A stretch of 64,000 nt of DNA from Symsagittifera roscoffensis (GCF_963678635.1 NC_087067.1:24251547-24315546), one strand, 5' to 3'; shown: positions 46,027 to 56,827, numbered from the stretch's first letter. Notes: a model not told the origin generated them from the letters alone. Translations and numbers: made by a program.

Positions 46027-46162
46027 CTGCATTGACAGAGAGGTATCCGTGTATCTTGAGCATTGTGATGAATGGCACCCAAATATGTTTGAGTTGGGAG
46101 AAACTTCGAGGGTCGCTGAGAGAGAAACAGAGCAAGATGATCTCCGCGCCCTCCATCATCGG
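46027..46162 (-). CDS. Rho-like GTPase, exon 4: post-switch II region
   Basis: 136 nt, 45 codons plus one base; acceptor GCTTTTGCTTCAG, donor GTATAC. EGAEIILLCFSLSDPRSF then HIWVPFITMLK matches the Rho-family block that in textbook members reads roughly (hydrophobic)CFS, then WVPE. Phase 0 joins exon 3 so that the spacing from the switch II position to CFS is within one residue of Rho. The opposite-strand frame ending at 46166 looks protein-like but is a shadow of this exon. Confidence 0.8.
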
Positions 46163-46911
46163 CTGAAGCAAAAGCACTTTTTTGAGTCTCTTTAATGAAA
46201 CTCTAAATTAAGTGAAAGTAGCCAAAAATTTGACTAATTGACGAAATAGCAGAAGAAATTTTCCTCCGGGTCGAGTTGTATGTTTCCTAAAGTACTTTTT
46301 TTCTTAAAATTGAATACTTTGAGCTGGTAGAAGAAGAAATAATCAACTGCCAGTCGAAAAAATGCAATGAACGCAAAAATAGATGGCTCAAAGTAATTCG
46401 AAATTTAAACAGTTTATTGTTCACACTTTTTTTGATAAATTAAAACCCAGTTTGAGAACGCTGGATCAATAGGGAAAAATTAATTTCACAAGGAAATCTC
46501 ATAACTTAAATCCATTTTCGAAACTAAAAGACGATCACGTTTTTCATGGCCTTTAAACTTTCGCTGTCCAATAGTGGAGTTCGCCTTCCTTTTAACAAAT
46601 TATTTGAATCGAACTTAAGAAAAAAATCAAGAGTCAAACCGCAAAAAAGTAAATTTTAAGACTTTGTGAAAAAAAGTCATTATGACCAACATAAATGTCT
46701 GAACTACTTAACAATTAATCGGTGGAATTGAATAAAAAATGAGCCCCTAAAACGAGTTTCGCTATTTTGGAATAGGAGGGGGAATGTTCAAAAGATCTCA
46801 CCATGGATCTCAAGATTCCATTATACTGCGCTGAAGTCCGTCAACATTGCTGGTTTCAGAAAAAAAAATCATTCGAGTTCTCTTGCGTCTTTTTAAATGC
46901 ATCGCTTTTTT
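46163..46911. other. GTPase intron 3-4 filler
   Basis: No exon or clear repeat seen; AT-rich. Confidence 0.35.
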
Positions 46912-47021
46912 GTTTCGACCATTGAAAATTTGGAGTATATTTGTGTTCGGGTGTGTTTTAATTTTTGTTCCGACCATTGAAAATGGGGAGGAACTTTGTA
47001 TTCGGGTGTGTTTTATAATTT
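46912..47021 (+). repeat. Two tandem 5' ends of family B
   Basis: TTCGACCATTGAAAATTTGG and TTGTTCCGACCATTGAAAA, each followed by a TATTCGGGTGTG-like phrase, stand directly one after the other and before copy A6. The second belongs to the B element that continues after A6 at 47552. Confidence 0.5.
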
Positions 47022-47551
47022 TTGTTCCGACTTTCGATACGAAAGTAACGGAATATTTGTGCTCGGTGTGGGTTTTTTTTTCTTCAGACAAATTTCGACT
47101 TTTTAACTAGCCATTTTTGACGGATTTTTTTTTATATCATTCGAAAGGTATTGTTGTCCTGAGCTTAAATTTGAAAAGATATTTTACCTGTGATCATTTT
47201 TGGTAAAGTTATGGGGGTTTAAAAATTGCCATTTTGGCCAATTTGGGACAATTAACGCGCGATAATTTCGCGCTATTAACGCGTAAGTGGAGAGTTAATC
47301 CGTCATAAAATCGTTCCAAATTGGTTGAAAGAAGCTTATTTGCCATAATTGATTTCTTACAGGAGCTAAATCTATCTTTTTGAATTTTAAATGGCGTGTG
47401 GGGGGATGATTTTCATAAAAATTTCAAAATTTAGAAAAAAAAATTTCATATTATTTAATTACATTTAAATTTTTAATGTTATTACTGCTACATAAAGCTT
47501 AAAAAGCGGTCGGAACATCCAGGGCTTTGCCCTGATACGAGCAGTCTTGTT
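47022..47551 (+). mobile_element. Family A Helentron-like element, copy A6, nested in a family B element
   Basis: 530 bp, full length. Family B sequence ends at 47021 (GGGTGTGTTTTATAATTT) and resumes at 47552 (TTCTTTTAGTTATCCACGC), as in intact B copies, so A6 was inserted into B between T residues. It has an intact 3' hairpin AGGGC-TTT-GCCCT. Confidence 0.7.
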
Positions 47552-48130
47552 TTCTTTTAGTTATCCACGCAAAATTAGGAACCACAAATAATCAGTGGGC
47601 TGGGTTAGGCGATATATCATATAAAAGACCTTTCAGTTGTGATTTGAACCACATTAAAAAGTTCCCAATTTTTTATTCTAGTGTCGAGAAAAGCCGGTTT
47701 GAAAGTTTTTATTTTTGTCATAATTCGACGGAATAAAGCAAGCGAGCAGGCTTACAACAGCGGAACTATGCCTAGTTTAAGAACTTAAAATTTTCTATTA
47801 AGCAAGTAAAAATAGTTTTTGGGTTGCTTCATTTTGGGAAACAAAACTCACCAAAAATTTTCTGGTTATTTTTCTACAAAAATTATTGTCCAGTTTGCCT
47901 ATTTTATTTTTCTTTGTTTTTGTTTTCCACGCAATATCAGGTACCACAAAAATCATTGGAATGGGTCGAGTGATATATCATATTAAAGCCATTTTCGTCG
48001 TGATTCGAACGACATTAAAACAGTTTCAAAAAGTTGTCCTAGTATTGACAAAAGAGATTTAATTTTTTTAAAAAATTTTTAACCTGAGTTTGAGCGAATA
48101 AAATAGCGAGCAGGCTTTGAATAGCTTTTT
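47552..48130 (+). repeat. Family B body fragments
   Basis: Two successive B-type blocks (GGGTTAGGCGATATATCAT at 47601 and GGGTCGAGTGATATATCATA at 47955). The first is the continuation of the B element split by A6. The left border of the 4-kb tandem duplication (47596) falls in it. Confidence 0.5.
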
Positions 48131-48977
48131 TTATTCTTAAAAGTAAATTCGAACCTGAACAAATTTAGATTTTATCGAGAAAAAATCATCACGAACTGTA
48201 TAAGAGTTTGAAATACGTTCATGACTCTTAATAAATTTTGAGGCACATTATTTTAATGCTTTGGATATATAGGTGTAGCAATAATTATCGCAAATTGGCC
48301 TAACTGTAAATTTTTTTTGACCTTATAATTTTACAAAATTATGCAGTGTTTTTTTTTCTTGATTGAACTCGAGGCATCTACACTTTCCCAGCTTGGGAAA
48401 TTTCCGTCAAATGTTCTACTTAAAGTTCGCAATTGCTGTGAATCATTAAGCCCTGCACCGAGCATACATACTACGTTACTTGGCGGTTAGTGGCTGCCTT
48501 GATCTGTCGATGTCAACTGCCCCGTTTTAAAGTATCATCATTTGGAAAAGATAGCGAGAACATAAAGAAATTTAACAAAGTTTACTCACAACGTAAGACT
48601 CGTCTTCAAGACCTGAACAAAAACCTTTTCTTAGAAATTTCACGAAAAAAAGGCTGCGGTTATCAATTAAGCTTAGGCTGATATCCTAGAAAGAGTTGGC
48701 TTTAATTCAATACAAGCATGCTTCCAACCGACAAGTTTATGTGATATTCCTCTTGTCAAACGGCATTCAGGAAAGTGTTCATTACACGCCTCGAACTGGA
48801 AACCAACTTGTCGATTCGAAAAGACAGAAGACCATCCGATAAGCTGCAAGAGAAACTAGATGGCAGGAGGGCGGTTTTTATTTAGGTGGCATTTGATTAT
48901 TTATCTAGTTGATTGAGATTATTATTTTTTGGTAAGTTGTGGATGGAGTCAGTGGAGGGGTCTGTATTTAGGTATAC

Positions 48978-49102
48978 TTGGCGTATGAGCGTGTAACCTG
49001 GACTGGGTACATCTGTTATGGACAGGATGTATGGTATTCCAGTGGGCGTTGAGGCCATACTTCTGCAGGCCACTCCACTCCTGATCTCAAGAGTCTCCGT
49101 CT
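48978..49102 (-). CDS. Rho-like GTPase, exon 3 copy a: switch region
   Basis: 125 nt; acceptor GGCGACAG, donor GTATAC; enters in phase 1, leaves in phase 0. Encodes TETLEIRSGVACRSM and then PYILSITDVPSPGYTLIRQ, which aligns by position with the Rho strand leading to DTAGQE. The catalytic Gln of that motif has no counterpart. The sequence is identical to copy b at 53040-53164. Only one copy can be used per transcript, because 125 is not a multiple of three. An acceptor seven bases upstream (TTTAG) would not fit the phase of exon 2. Confidence 0.65.
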
Positions 49103-50008
49103 CTGTCGCCTAAACAACACGAAACATTCAAAAAATTTCCTGGAATGAGAAAATCTGACATAAATGAAGTTGTCGAAAAAATATTCTAACTTCTAACTTG
49201 CATGATACAAACATATTGTTATAAATTAAATAGAATTTGAATACAATGAGAAACGCGTGTCTTAGTCTCGCTTCTTTCAGTCAAACAATTTTTGCAAAAA
49301 AAATTAACATTTTAAGACTACCAATTTCCTGATAAAACTGACTAAATTTGATAAAAAAATAGAGTATAAAAAATCATCAGACAGTTGGAAAAGAGTCAAA
49401 GAACGCAACGAAACTGAAAAAAATTACTCGTTTTATTCAAAAATTGCTCTCGAACTTCAAAGTAGAAAAAATATGGCGTTAAAGATCTTAGAATTTTAGA
49501 ACCAGTACACTTATTTGATCAATTTGGATCTATAGGTGAAAATTTTATTCCACTGGAAAATCTTAAAATTAAAATCCACTTTCGAAACTTAAAGATATTT
49601 TTTGTGACTTCTACACTTTTGCCGTTCAATATTGGATTTTGCCTTCTTTTTCAAAAATTGGATTTTGCTTTCTTTTTCAAAAAGAAAATGAACTGAACTT
49701 TCAATGAATTCAAAAATCAAACCGCTAAAAATCAAATTTAGCGCGAACAAATTTTAAGTGTTTTCCTAAAATAAAACTTAGAAAAAATCATCTCAACTTA
49801 TATAAAAATAATCACTACGCTCAACAACTGTTAAAAACTGGGTCTTAATTTTTTCATCCTCTGGTTATTTTATAACTTAAAACCAATGTTCTGAATTAAA
49901 TGTCAATTACGCACGCATTTCGCTTTTTCATTATTGGATAATACCAATTGCCTTCATTTTAGCAGTGAGATCGAAGTGAACTCAGAAAGTGGTCCAAAAT
50001 TAAATAAA

Positions 50009-50996
50009 ACCAAGGATAGCTGCCTACTGTGCAAATAGCCAAGAATATTCCGACCATAGTATTAACGAAAACATTTTTTTTCAAGTTAGTGTCGTTTTTC
50101 TGTGTGGTGTGATAAAGAATCTAAACGAAAAATTAGTAATCATGCAAATGCTACAATGATAGTCAATTACGTCGATTGGAAAACAGTTTTTGTGGAAAAA
50201 TAGCTAGCAAAACGACAAAATCGTAAAAACTATTTCAAAAATTGACAATTTTTTTTTTGAATTTTTGAAGTTTTTCGATTTTCTAAATGGCGCTAAAAAA
50301 CTAAATTTTAACGGCTTAATTTAAGCCTAAATAGGTTATTGTGGGCCTGCACGTTCAACTAAATAGCTCGAAGTTAGGCCAAAAAATCCGTGTTTATCGA
50401 CACTGGAAGGAATTTTTGGAATTCTTTTACAAGTTGTTCGAATCGGCGCACAGACAATTCGGCCAAAGACAATTCAGCCAATTTGAAATTCAGACAATTC
50501 AGCCAGAAATATAAAGACAATTCAGCCTGAGACAATTCAGCCAGTTTTACAAAACGCTAGATTCGGAATAAAAAAATTGGAATTGGAATTGGATTTATTT
50601 CTCGGTTTAAGGTCGCCGGTGGGCGCGCTACGCGCGCGTCGCCGCTTTGCGGCGATAACCGGCTCTAAATTTCGTATAGAGTCCTACCCTTTGGTGGCAA
50701 GCTCGCAACACGTTGGCGCGACTGCGGCGGTCACAATTATTGGCTGAATTGTCTTTGGCTGAATTGTCTGCATAGTTTTGGCTGAATTGTCTGAATTTCA
50801 AATCGGCTGAATTGTCTGTGGCCGGATTGTCTGGACGCGGTTCGAATCACAATTGAAAGAGCTTGAGTTTGATATATCACCCGACCCATTCCGATTTTTG
50901 TCTTACCTGAATTTGCGTGGAAAACAAAAATAAAAAAGAAAAAATAATTACACTCGAATACAAAGTTCCTCCACATTTTTCAAGGGGTCGGAATAA
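50009..50996 (-). mobile_element. Family B Helentron-like element, copy B2 (interrupted)
   Basis: On the minus strand it starts TATTCCGACCCCTTG and ends GCTATCCTTGG, with GGTCGGAATATTC near the end and a worn hairpin. It is split by the 395-bp inverted-repeat element at 50445-50839. Without that insert and its duplicated target the element is about 580 bp. Confidence 0.6.
50445..50839. mobile_element. 395-bp inverted-repeat element with AGACAATTCAGCCA arrays, 9-bp target duplication
   Basis: Termini GGCGCACAGACAATTCGGCC and (inverted) CGCGTCCAGACAATCCGGCC match at 16 of 20. Each end has about five spaced copies of AGACAATTCAGCC, pointing inwards on one side and outwards on the other. The centre is GC-rich with CGCGCTACGCGCGCG and GCCGCTTTGCGGC palindromes. 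GTTCGAATC stands on both sides (50436-50444 and 50840-50848). Inside a family B copy the uninterrupted sequence has it once. A 9-bp duplication fits Mutator-like elements, 8 would fit hAT; the class is open. Non-coding. Confidence 0.75.
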
Positions 50997-51435
50997 AACT
51001 GAAGTGTTAGCGTGCTTCGCATTTTTCCTGAACAAGCTTTAAAAATTTTTCCTAAAAAAAATTTTTTGTACACAATATTTCCTGCAAAAAAAATAATTAT
51101 CATCAGGACCTAAAGAAGTGTCTTCACTCATCGACTCTTAAAATATTTAAACATAACAATTGCAAAAGAGTCAATAAAAAAAACATAAAAACCACATGTT
51201 TTCTCAACATCAAAGTTCGGATTAAATATTTGACGCTTTTTACATTTTTGCTGTTTTATTGCGGAGTTTGCCTTTATTTAACAAAGCAGATAAACTGAAC
51301 TTATATAAAAATAATCAAACCACAAAAAATCAAATTTGAGGGTGAACACTTTTTACAAAAAATCATCCTGACCTATGCAAAAGTCTCTTCACCGCGTTCA
51401 TCGACAAAATTAAAAAAGAAATGTGGTACAAGTTT

Positions 51436-51654
51436 AACAAGACTGCTCGTATCAGGACGAAGCCCTGAAAGTTCCGACTGCCTTTTAAGGTCTATGGAGC
51501 ATTAATAAGATGAAAAATTTCAAAGTAATAAAAGAAATAAATTTTTTTTTTGAAACATCCCCCCACACGTCATATTAAGTACAAAGTGATAAATTTTGCG
51601 CCTATTAACAAATCAATTATGGCATATAAGCTTCCTTGAACCAATTTGGAACGA
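51436..51654 (-). mobile_element. Family A copy A7, truncated by the duplication junction
   Basis: Carries the family 3' part (AACAAGACTGCTCGTATCAG onward) but stops at TTGGAACGA where unit 2 of the duplication begins. The corresponding copy at the end of unit 2 (A8) is complete, which sets the order of events. Confidence 0.75.
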
Positions 51655-53039
51655 TGGGCTGGGTTAGGCGATATATCATATAAAAGACCTTTCAGTTGTG
51701 ATTTGAACCACATTAAAAAGTTCCCAATTTTTTATTCTAGTGTCGAGAAAAGCCGGTTTGAAAGTTTTTATTTTTGTCATAATTCGACGGAATAAAGCAA
51801 GCGAGCAGGCTTACAACAGCGGAACTATGCCTAGTTTAAGAACTTAAAATGTTCTATTAAGCAAGTAAAAATAGTTTTTGGAGTTTTTAGCTTCATTTTG
51901 GGAAACAAAACTCACCAAAAATTTTCTGGTCATTTTTCTACAAAACTTATTGTCCAGTTTGCCTATTTTATTTTTCTTTGTTTCTGTTTCCCACGCAATA
52001 TCAGGTACCACAAAAATCATTGGAATGGGTCGAGTGATATATCATATTAAAGCCATTTTAGTCGTGATTCGAACGGCATTAAAAAAGTTTCAAAAAGTTG
52101 TCCTAGTATTGACAAAAGAGATTTAATTTTTTTAAAAAAATTTTAACCTGAGTTTGAGCGAATAAAATAGCGAGCAGGCTTTGAATAGCTTTTTTTATTC
52201 TTAAAAGTAAAATCGAACCTGAACAAATTTAGATTTTATCGAGAAAAAGTCATCACGAACTGTATAAGAGTTTGAAATACGTTCATGACTTTTAATAAAT
52301 TTTGAGGCACATTATTTTAATGCTTTGGATATATAGGTGTAGCAATAATTATCGTCAATTGGCCTAACTATAAATTTTTTTGACCTTATAATTTTACAAA
52401 ATTATGCAGTGTTTTTTTTCTTGATTGAACTCGAGGCATCTACACTTTCCCAGCTTGGGAAATTTCCGTCAAATGTTCTTCTTAAAGTTCGCAATTGCTG
52501 TGAATCATTAAACACTGCACCGAGCATACATACTACGTTACTTGTCGGTTAGTGACTGCCTTGATCTGTCGATGTCCACTACCTCGTTTTAAAGTATCAT
52601 CATTTGGAAAAGATAGCGAGAACATAAAGAAATTTAACAAAGTTTACTCACAACGTAAGACTCGTCTTCAAGACCTGAACAAAAACCTTTTCTTAGAAAT
52701 TTCACGAAAAAAAGGCTGCGGTTATCAATTAAGCTTAGGCTGATATCCTAGAAAGAGTTGGCTTTAATTCAATACAAGCATGCTTCCAACCGACAAGTTT
52801 ATGTGATATTCCTCTTGTCAAACGGCATTCAGGAAAGTGTTCATTACACGCCTCGAACTGGAAACCAACTTGTCGATTCGAAAAGACAGAAGACCATCCG
52901 ATAAGCTGCAAGAGAAACTAGATGGCAGGAGGGCGGTTTTTATTTAGGTGGCATTTGATTATTTATCTAGTTGATTGAGATTATTATTTTTTGGTAAGTT
53001 GTGGATGGAGTCAGTGGAGGGGTCTGTATTTAGGTATAC

Positions 53040-53164
53040 TTGGCGTATGAGCGTGTAACCTGGACTGGGTACATCTGTTATGGACAGGATGTATGGTATT
53101 CCAGTGGGCGTTGAGGCCATACTTCTGCAGGCCACTCCACTCCTGATCTCAAGAGTCTCCGTCT
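53040..53164 (-). CDS. Rho-like GTPase, exon 3 copy b: switch region
   Basis: Same 125 bases as copy a (48978-49102) with the same splice sites. Being nearer to exon 2 it would normally be met first by the splicing machinery. Joining exon 2 to either copy and then to exon 4 keeps the frame; using both does not. It could also be a mis-assembled second haplotype. Confidence 0.6.
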
Positions 53165-54070
53165 CTGTCGCCTAAACAACACGAAACATTCAAAAAATTT
53201 CCTGGAATGAGAAAATCTGACATAAATGAAGTTGTCGAAAAAATATTCTAACTTCTAACTTGCATGATACAAACATATTGTTATAAATTAAATAGAATTT
53301 GAATACAATGAGAAACGCGTGTCTTAGTCTCGCTTCTTTCAGTCAAACAATTTTTGCAAAAAAAATTAACATTTTAAGACTACCAATTTCCTGATAAAAC
53401 TGACTAAATTTGATAAAAAAATAGAGTATAAAAAATCATCAGACAGTTGGAAAAGAGTCAAAGAACGCAACGAAACTGAAAAAAATTACTCGTTTTATTC
53501 AAAAATTGCTCTCGAACTTCAAAGTAGAAAAAATATGGCGTTAAAGATCTTAGAATTTTAGAACCAGTACACTTATTTGATCAATTTGGATCTATAGGTG
53601 AAAATTTTATTCCACTGGAAAATCTTAAAATTAAAATCCACTTTCGAAACTTAAAGATATTTTTTGTGACTTCTACACTTTTGCCGTTCAATATTGGATT
53701 TTGCCTTCTTTTTCAAAAATTGGATTTTGCTTTCTTTTTCAAAAAGAAAATGAACTGAACTTTCAATGAATTCAAAAATCAAACCGCTAAAAATCAAATT
53801 TAGCGCGAACAAATTTTAAGTGTTTTCCTAAAATAAAACTTAGAAAAAATCATCTCAACTTAAATAAAAATAATCACTACGCTCAACAACTGTTAAAAAC
53901 TGGGTCTTAATTTTTTCATCCTCTGGTTATTTTATAACTTAAAACCAATGTTCTGAATTAAATGTCAATTACGCTCGCATTTCGCTTTTTCATTATTGGA
54001 TAATACCAATTGCCTTCATTTTAGCAGTGAGATCGAAGTGAACTCAGAAAGTGGTCCAAAATTAAATAAA

Positions 54071-55056
54071 ACCAAGGATAGCTGCCTACTGTGCAAATAG
54101 CCAAGAATATTCCGACCATAGTTTTAACGAAAACATTTTTTTCAAGTTAGTGTCGTTTTTCTGTGTGGTGTGATAAAGAATCTAAACGAAAAATTAGTAA
54201 TCATGCAAATGCTACAATGATAGTCAATTACGTCGATTGGAAAACAGTTTTTGTGGAAAAATAGCTAGCAAAACGACAAAATCGTAAAAACTATTTCAAA
54301 AATTGACAATTTTTTTTTTGAATTTTTGAAGTTTTTCGATTTTCTAAATGGCGCTAAAAAACTAAATTTTAACGGCTTAATTTAAGCCTAAATAGGTTAT
54401 TGTGGGCCTGCATGTTCAACTAAATAGCTCGAAGTTAGGCCAAAAAATCCGTGTTTATCGACACTGGAAGGAATTTTTGGAATTCTTTTACAAGTTGTTC
54501 GAATCGGCGCACAGACAATTCGGCCAAAGACAATTCAGCCAATTTGAAATTCAGACAATTCAGCCAGAAATATAAAGACAATTCAGCCTGAGACAATTCA
54601 GCCAGTTTTACAAAACGCTAGATTCGGAATAAAAAAATTGGAATTGGAATTTGATTTATTTCTCGGTTTAAGGTCGCCGGTGGGCGCGCTACGCGCGCGT
54701 CGCCGCTTTGCGGCGATAACCGGCTCTAAATTTCGTATAGAGTCCTACCCTTTAGTGGCAAGCTCGCAACACGTTGGCGCGACTGCGGCGGTCACAATTA
54801 TTGGCTGAATTGTCTTTGGCTGAATTGTCTGCATAGTTTTGGCTGAATTCTCTGAATTTCAAATCGGCTGAATTGTCTGTGGCCGGATTGTCTGGACGCG
54901 GTTCGAATCACAATTGAAAGAGCTTGAGTTTGATATATCACCCGACCCATTCCGATTTTTGTCTTACCTGAATTTGCGTGGAAAACAAAAATAAAAAAGA
55001 AAAAATAATTACACTCGAATACAAAGTTCCTCCACATTTTTCAAGGGGTCGGAATA
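54071..55056 (-). mobile_element. Family B copy B2', duplicate of B2 with the nested element
   Basis: Duplicate in unit 2. The nested inverted-repeat element is at 54506-54900, flanked by GTTCGAATC at 54497-54505 and 54901-54909, so nesting happened before the segmental duplication. Confidence 0.7.
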
Positions 55057-55497
55057 AAACTGAAGTGTTAGCGTGCTTCGCATTTTTCCTGAACAAGCTT
55101 TAAAAATTTTTCCTAAAAAAAATTTTTTGTACACAATATTTCCTGAAAAAAAAAATAATTACCATCAGGACCTAAAGAAGTGTCTTCACTCATCGACTCT
55201 TAAAATATTTAAACATAACAATTGCAAAAGAGTCAATAAAAAAAACATAAAAACCACATGTTTTCTCAACATCAAAGTTCGGATTAAATATTTGACGCTT
55301 TTTACATTTTTGCTGTTTTATTGCGGAGTTTGCCTTTATTTAACAAAGCAGATAAACTGAACTTATATAAAAATAATCAAACCACAAAAAATCAAATTTG
55401 AGGGTGAACACTTTTTACAAAAAATCATCCTGACCTATGCAAAAGTCTCTTCACCGCGTTCATCGACAAAATTAAAAAAGAAATGTGGTACAAATTT

Positions 55498-56015
55498 AAC
55501 AAGACTGCTCGTATCAGGACGAAGCCCTGAAAGTTCCGACTGCCTTTTAAGGTCTATGGAGCATTAATAAGATGAAAAATTTCAAAGTAATAAAAGAAAT
55601 AAAAAATTTTTTTTGAAAAAATTTGAAATTTTATGTAAAAACATCCCCCCACACGTCATATTAAGTACAAAGTGATAAATTTTGCGCCTCTTAACAAATC
55701 AATTATGGCATATAAGCTTCCTTGAACCAATTTGGAACGATTTCTAAGATGGATTAAATCTCGCTTACGCGTTAATAGCGCGAAATTTATCGCGCGTTAA
55801 TTGTCCCAAATTGGCCAAAATGGCAACCTTTAAACCCCCATAACTTTACGAAAAATGATCACAGGTGAAATATCTTTTCAAATTCAACCGCAGGACAACA
55901 ATAGCTTTCGATTGCGTCAAAAACGGCTAGTTAAAAAGTCGAAATTTGTCTGAAGAAAAAAAAACCCACCCCGAGCACAAATATTCCGTTACTTTCGTAT
56001 CGAAAGTCGGAACAA
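55498..56015 (-). mobile_element. Family A Helentron-like element, copy A8
   Basis: 518 bp, complete, ending in GTCGGAACAA on the + strand with the ACTTTCGTATCGAAAGT palindrome intact. Confidence 0.7.
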
Positions 56016-56349
56016 TAAACGTGGCTGTAAAATTCAAGAAAACAGCAAGTGTATATCTTTTAATTGAGTTGTCCAAATTTTCACACAAATTATCAGCCCC
56101 ATTTTTTGACTTTTTGTTAGGGTGAGTAAGTTTTATGGAAGCTAATCACCAAAAAATGATATATCTATGTCAACAATTTATTGCAATTAAATGGCGAGCT
56201 ATCAAAAAATTACATAATTGGTATTTTGGCCAGCCAATAATTTGACGCAAATAGTCGGTAAAAACTGGGCAACATCAAATGTTTGGAAAATCTTGTCTGT
56301 ATAATAAAAGAAGGACCTGGTAAAAAGAATTAAGCGTGGTTTATTGAAC

Positions 56350-56539
56350 TAGCCATTATTTTTTTGAGTATGCTGTTTGCTAGTCTGGTCTTGCCAACTT
56401 TTGGAGCCCCCACCACCACACAGTGCACTTTGGCCACATTCGCCACTATGGAGGACTCCGAAGCATACGAGTTGAGAGACAGTTTCGATCCACCGCCTCC
56501 CCCCAGCTTAGAATTCTCCCCAGCAGTGTTGTTGTTGAC
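56350..56539 (-). CDS. Rho-like GTPase, exon 2: linker and P-loop
   Basis: 190 nt, 63 codons plus one base. Acceptor CTTCTTGTTAG, donor GTTCAA. A Ser/Gly/Asn-rich linker (LGGGGGSKLSLNS) is followed by KVHCVVVGAPKVGKTRL. The strand and GxxxxGKT loop are the nucleotide-binding G1 motif and match the Rac/Cdc42 form closely. The residue aligned with Gly12 is Pro. The following helix (LANSILKKIM) leads into exon 3. Enters in phase 0 and leaves in phase 1. Confidence 0.8.
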
Positions 56540-56827
56540 CTAACAAGAAGTTACTTAAACACTAATTTTAAAGGATGATTGTATAAAAAAAATCCGTTTG
56601 AGCTCAGAATTTATCTCACAATCACTCTTCATGTTAATTAAAGCGTTAAGTTCTTTGTTTAAATATGTATTCAGATTTTTTTAATTGTTTGTAGTTGAAA
56701 GAAAATTCTTGCACGAAAAAGCAATAATATTTTGTTTCCTTGAAAGATTTTGCCTTCCGAGGACACTGCGGAAATCATCTGCGATTCTGTAAATTTTTAA
56801 TTCTTTAATAGACTCTGCTCAATGTTT

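Larger units (their letters stand above)
47596..51654. repeat. Tandem segmental duplication, unit 1
   Basis: 4059 bp, repeated immediately at 51655-55740. It carries a copy of GTPase exon 3, family B copies, a nested 395-bp inverted-repeat element, and ends inside a truncated family A copy. The junction reads GGAACGA|TGGGCTGGG with one base of microhomology. The first 0.94 kb differs from unit 2 at about two dozen positions; the remaining 2.9 kb at only about ten, apart from a 27-bp-scale indel near its end. Confidence 0.9.
51655..55740. repeat. Tandem segmental duplication, unit 2
   Basis: 4086 bp, partner of 47596-51654. It runs into the complete family A copy A8, so the right border lies inside that element. 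Confidence 0.9.

Noticed and set aside
45864-46166. Protein-like + strand frame that could be extended upstream with frameshifts
   Set aside because: The minus strand of the same bases has a strong acceptor and donor and a clear Rho-family block (CFS..WVP) whose phase fits neighbouring exons; the + frame is its shadow.
48490-48681. 63-codon + strand frame conserved in both duplicated units
   Set aside because: Conservation is explained by the recent segmental duplication; no splice or family evidence. Possibly an old element relic.
50737-50976. 79-codon frames repeated at 50737 and 54798, with a Gln-Phe-Ser repeat
   Set aside because: They read through the AGACAATTCAGCC array of a transposable element into a family B end; the repeat comes from the DNA motif, not from a protein.
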